The notes beneath the pieces were generated by a model that saw only the letters and a list, made by a program, of their open reading frames with translations, had not been told where the DNA came from and ran no database searches. From a virus: a DNA stretch of 38,649 bases. A program made the translations under genes and the position numbers. Numbering within the stretch: position 1 is the stretch's first letter; every line of letters starts with the position of its first letter. Positions 38,435 through 38,649 of this stretch are shown piece after piece. The DNA lies in the IMG/VR virus record IMGVR_UViG_3300008267_000129, positions 1 through 38,649 of that record; one strand, 5' to 3'.

Positions 38435-38649
38435 CTAGCCTTCCTTCCCGTCACGGGCCACGGTTTCCGCCCATTCATAGGCCACGGCGAAAGCGTCCGC
38501 GCCGTCAACCGTCACGGAACCAAGGGCGGAAGAGTCCGCGCCCATGAGGCTTGACACCTTGGACAAGAAAAGCACGTCCAAGGGATGCACGGAAGAGGCG
38601 GGAACGCTTCCGGCGGCGCGGCGTGCTTCCCGCCACGCGGAAAGGATGG
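38435..38649 (-). CDS. Unknown 95-residue early protein, C-terminal part
   Basis: The remainder of the gene whose start is at 187. Bases 38536-38649 duplicate 1-114, so the unique part is 38435-38535. It ends AYEWAETVARDGKEG and stops (TAG) three bases before the start of the DUF7447-like gene. The reading frame is intact across the join, supporting circularity. Function unknown. Confidence 0.7.
   Translation of the reverse strand, partial: ILSAWREARRAAGSVPASSVHPLDVLFLSKVSSLMGADSSALGSVTVDGADAFAVAYEWAETVARDGKEG
38536..38649. repeat. Terminal direct repeat, right copy
   Basis: Identical over 114 bases to the start of the window; see 1-114. Confidence 0.9.

Overview
The window is a near-complete genome of a virulent, short-tailed (podovirus-like) double-stranded DNA phage. 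The first 114 bases recur exactly as the last 114 and lie inside one reading frame that runs across the join, so the molecule reads as a circle of about 38,535 bp. I see no integrase, lysogeny repressor, tRNA, rRNA, CRISPR array or insertion sequence. Shine-Dalgarno sequences, a TTGACA-type promoter and hairpin-plus-U terminators indicate a bacterial host. The moderately high GC and the family relationships fit a proteobacterium, but nothing in the sequence fixes the host.

Two gene arms diverge from a non-coding region at about 300-968. The rightward (+) arm, 969-26148, is the late arm. In order it holds small and large terminase, portal, scaffold, major capsid protein, a small beta-rich head or fibre protein, a 1336-residue tail fibre with a self-cleaving S74 chaperone, an acidic small protein, two tail-tube/DNA-stabilisation proteins, a small tail protein, four internal/ejection proteins, a membrane coiled-coil protein, an NlpC/P60-like lysin, a holin and a metallophosphoesterase. 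One small membrane coiled-coil gene (24280-24543) is inserted on the opposite strand and exactly fills the gap before the lysin.

The leftward (-) arm, from about 299 through the join down to 26220, is the early/replication arm. Reading in the direction of transcription it has a 30-residue membrane peptide; a block of small unknown proteins (DUF7447-like and TRYxGPTN-like families among them); a compact sliding-clamp-like protein; a replication initiator/helicase loader; a DnaB-type helicase; several Cys-rich small proteins; a PD-(D/E)XK resolvase-like nuclease; a Sak4-type RecA-like recombinase; a Cas4/RecB-like nuclease; an SSB; ThyX; and a possible MazG-like nucleotide hydrolase. No DNA or RNA polymerase gene is present. 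The simplest reading is that the phage loads its own helicase, clamp-like protein and SSB around the host replicase, makes dTMP with ThyX, and recombines replicated DNA with Sak4, SSB and nucleases for packaging.

Most interesting: the mini sliding clamp; a family of intergenic hairpins in the early operon with conserved flanks and changing but still complementary arms; the exactly fitting antisense gene in the lysis cassette; a dense run of guanine tracts beside the terminase genes; paired GNRA hairpins in the capsid mRNA leader; and a Shine-Dalgarno-sequestering hairpin in the recombination operon.
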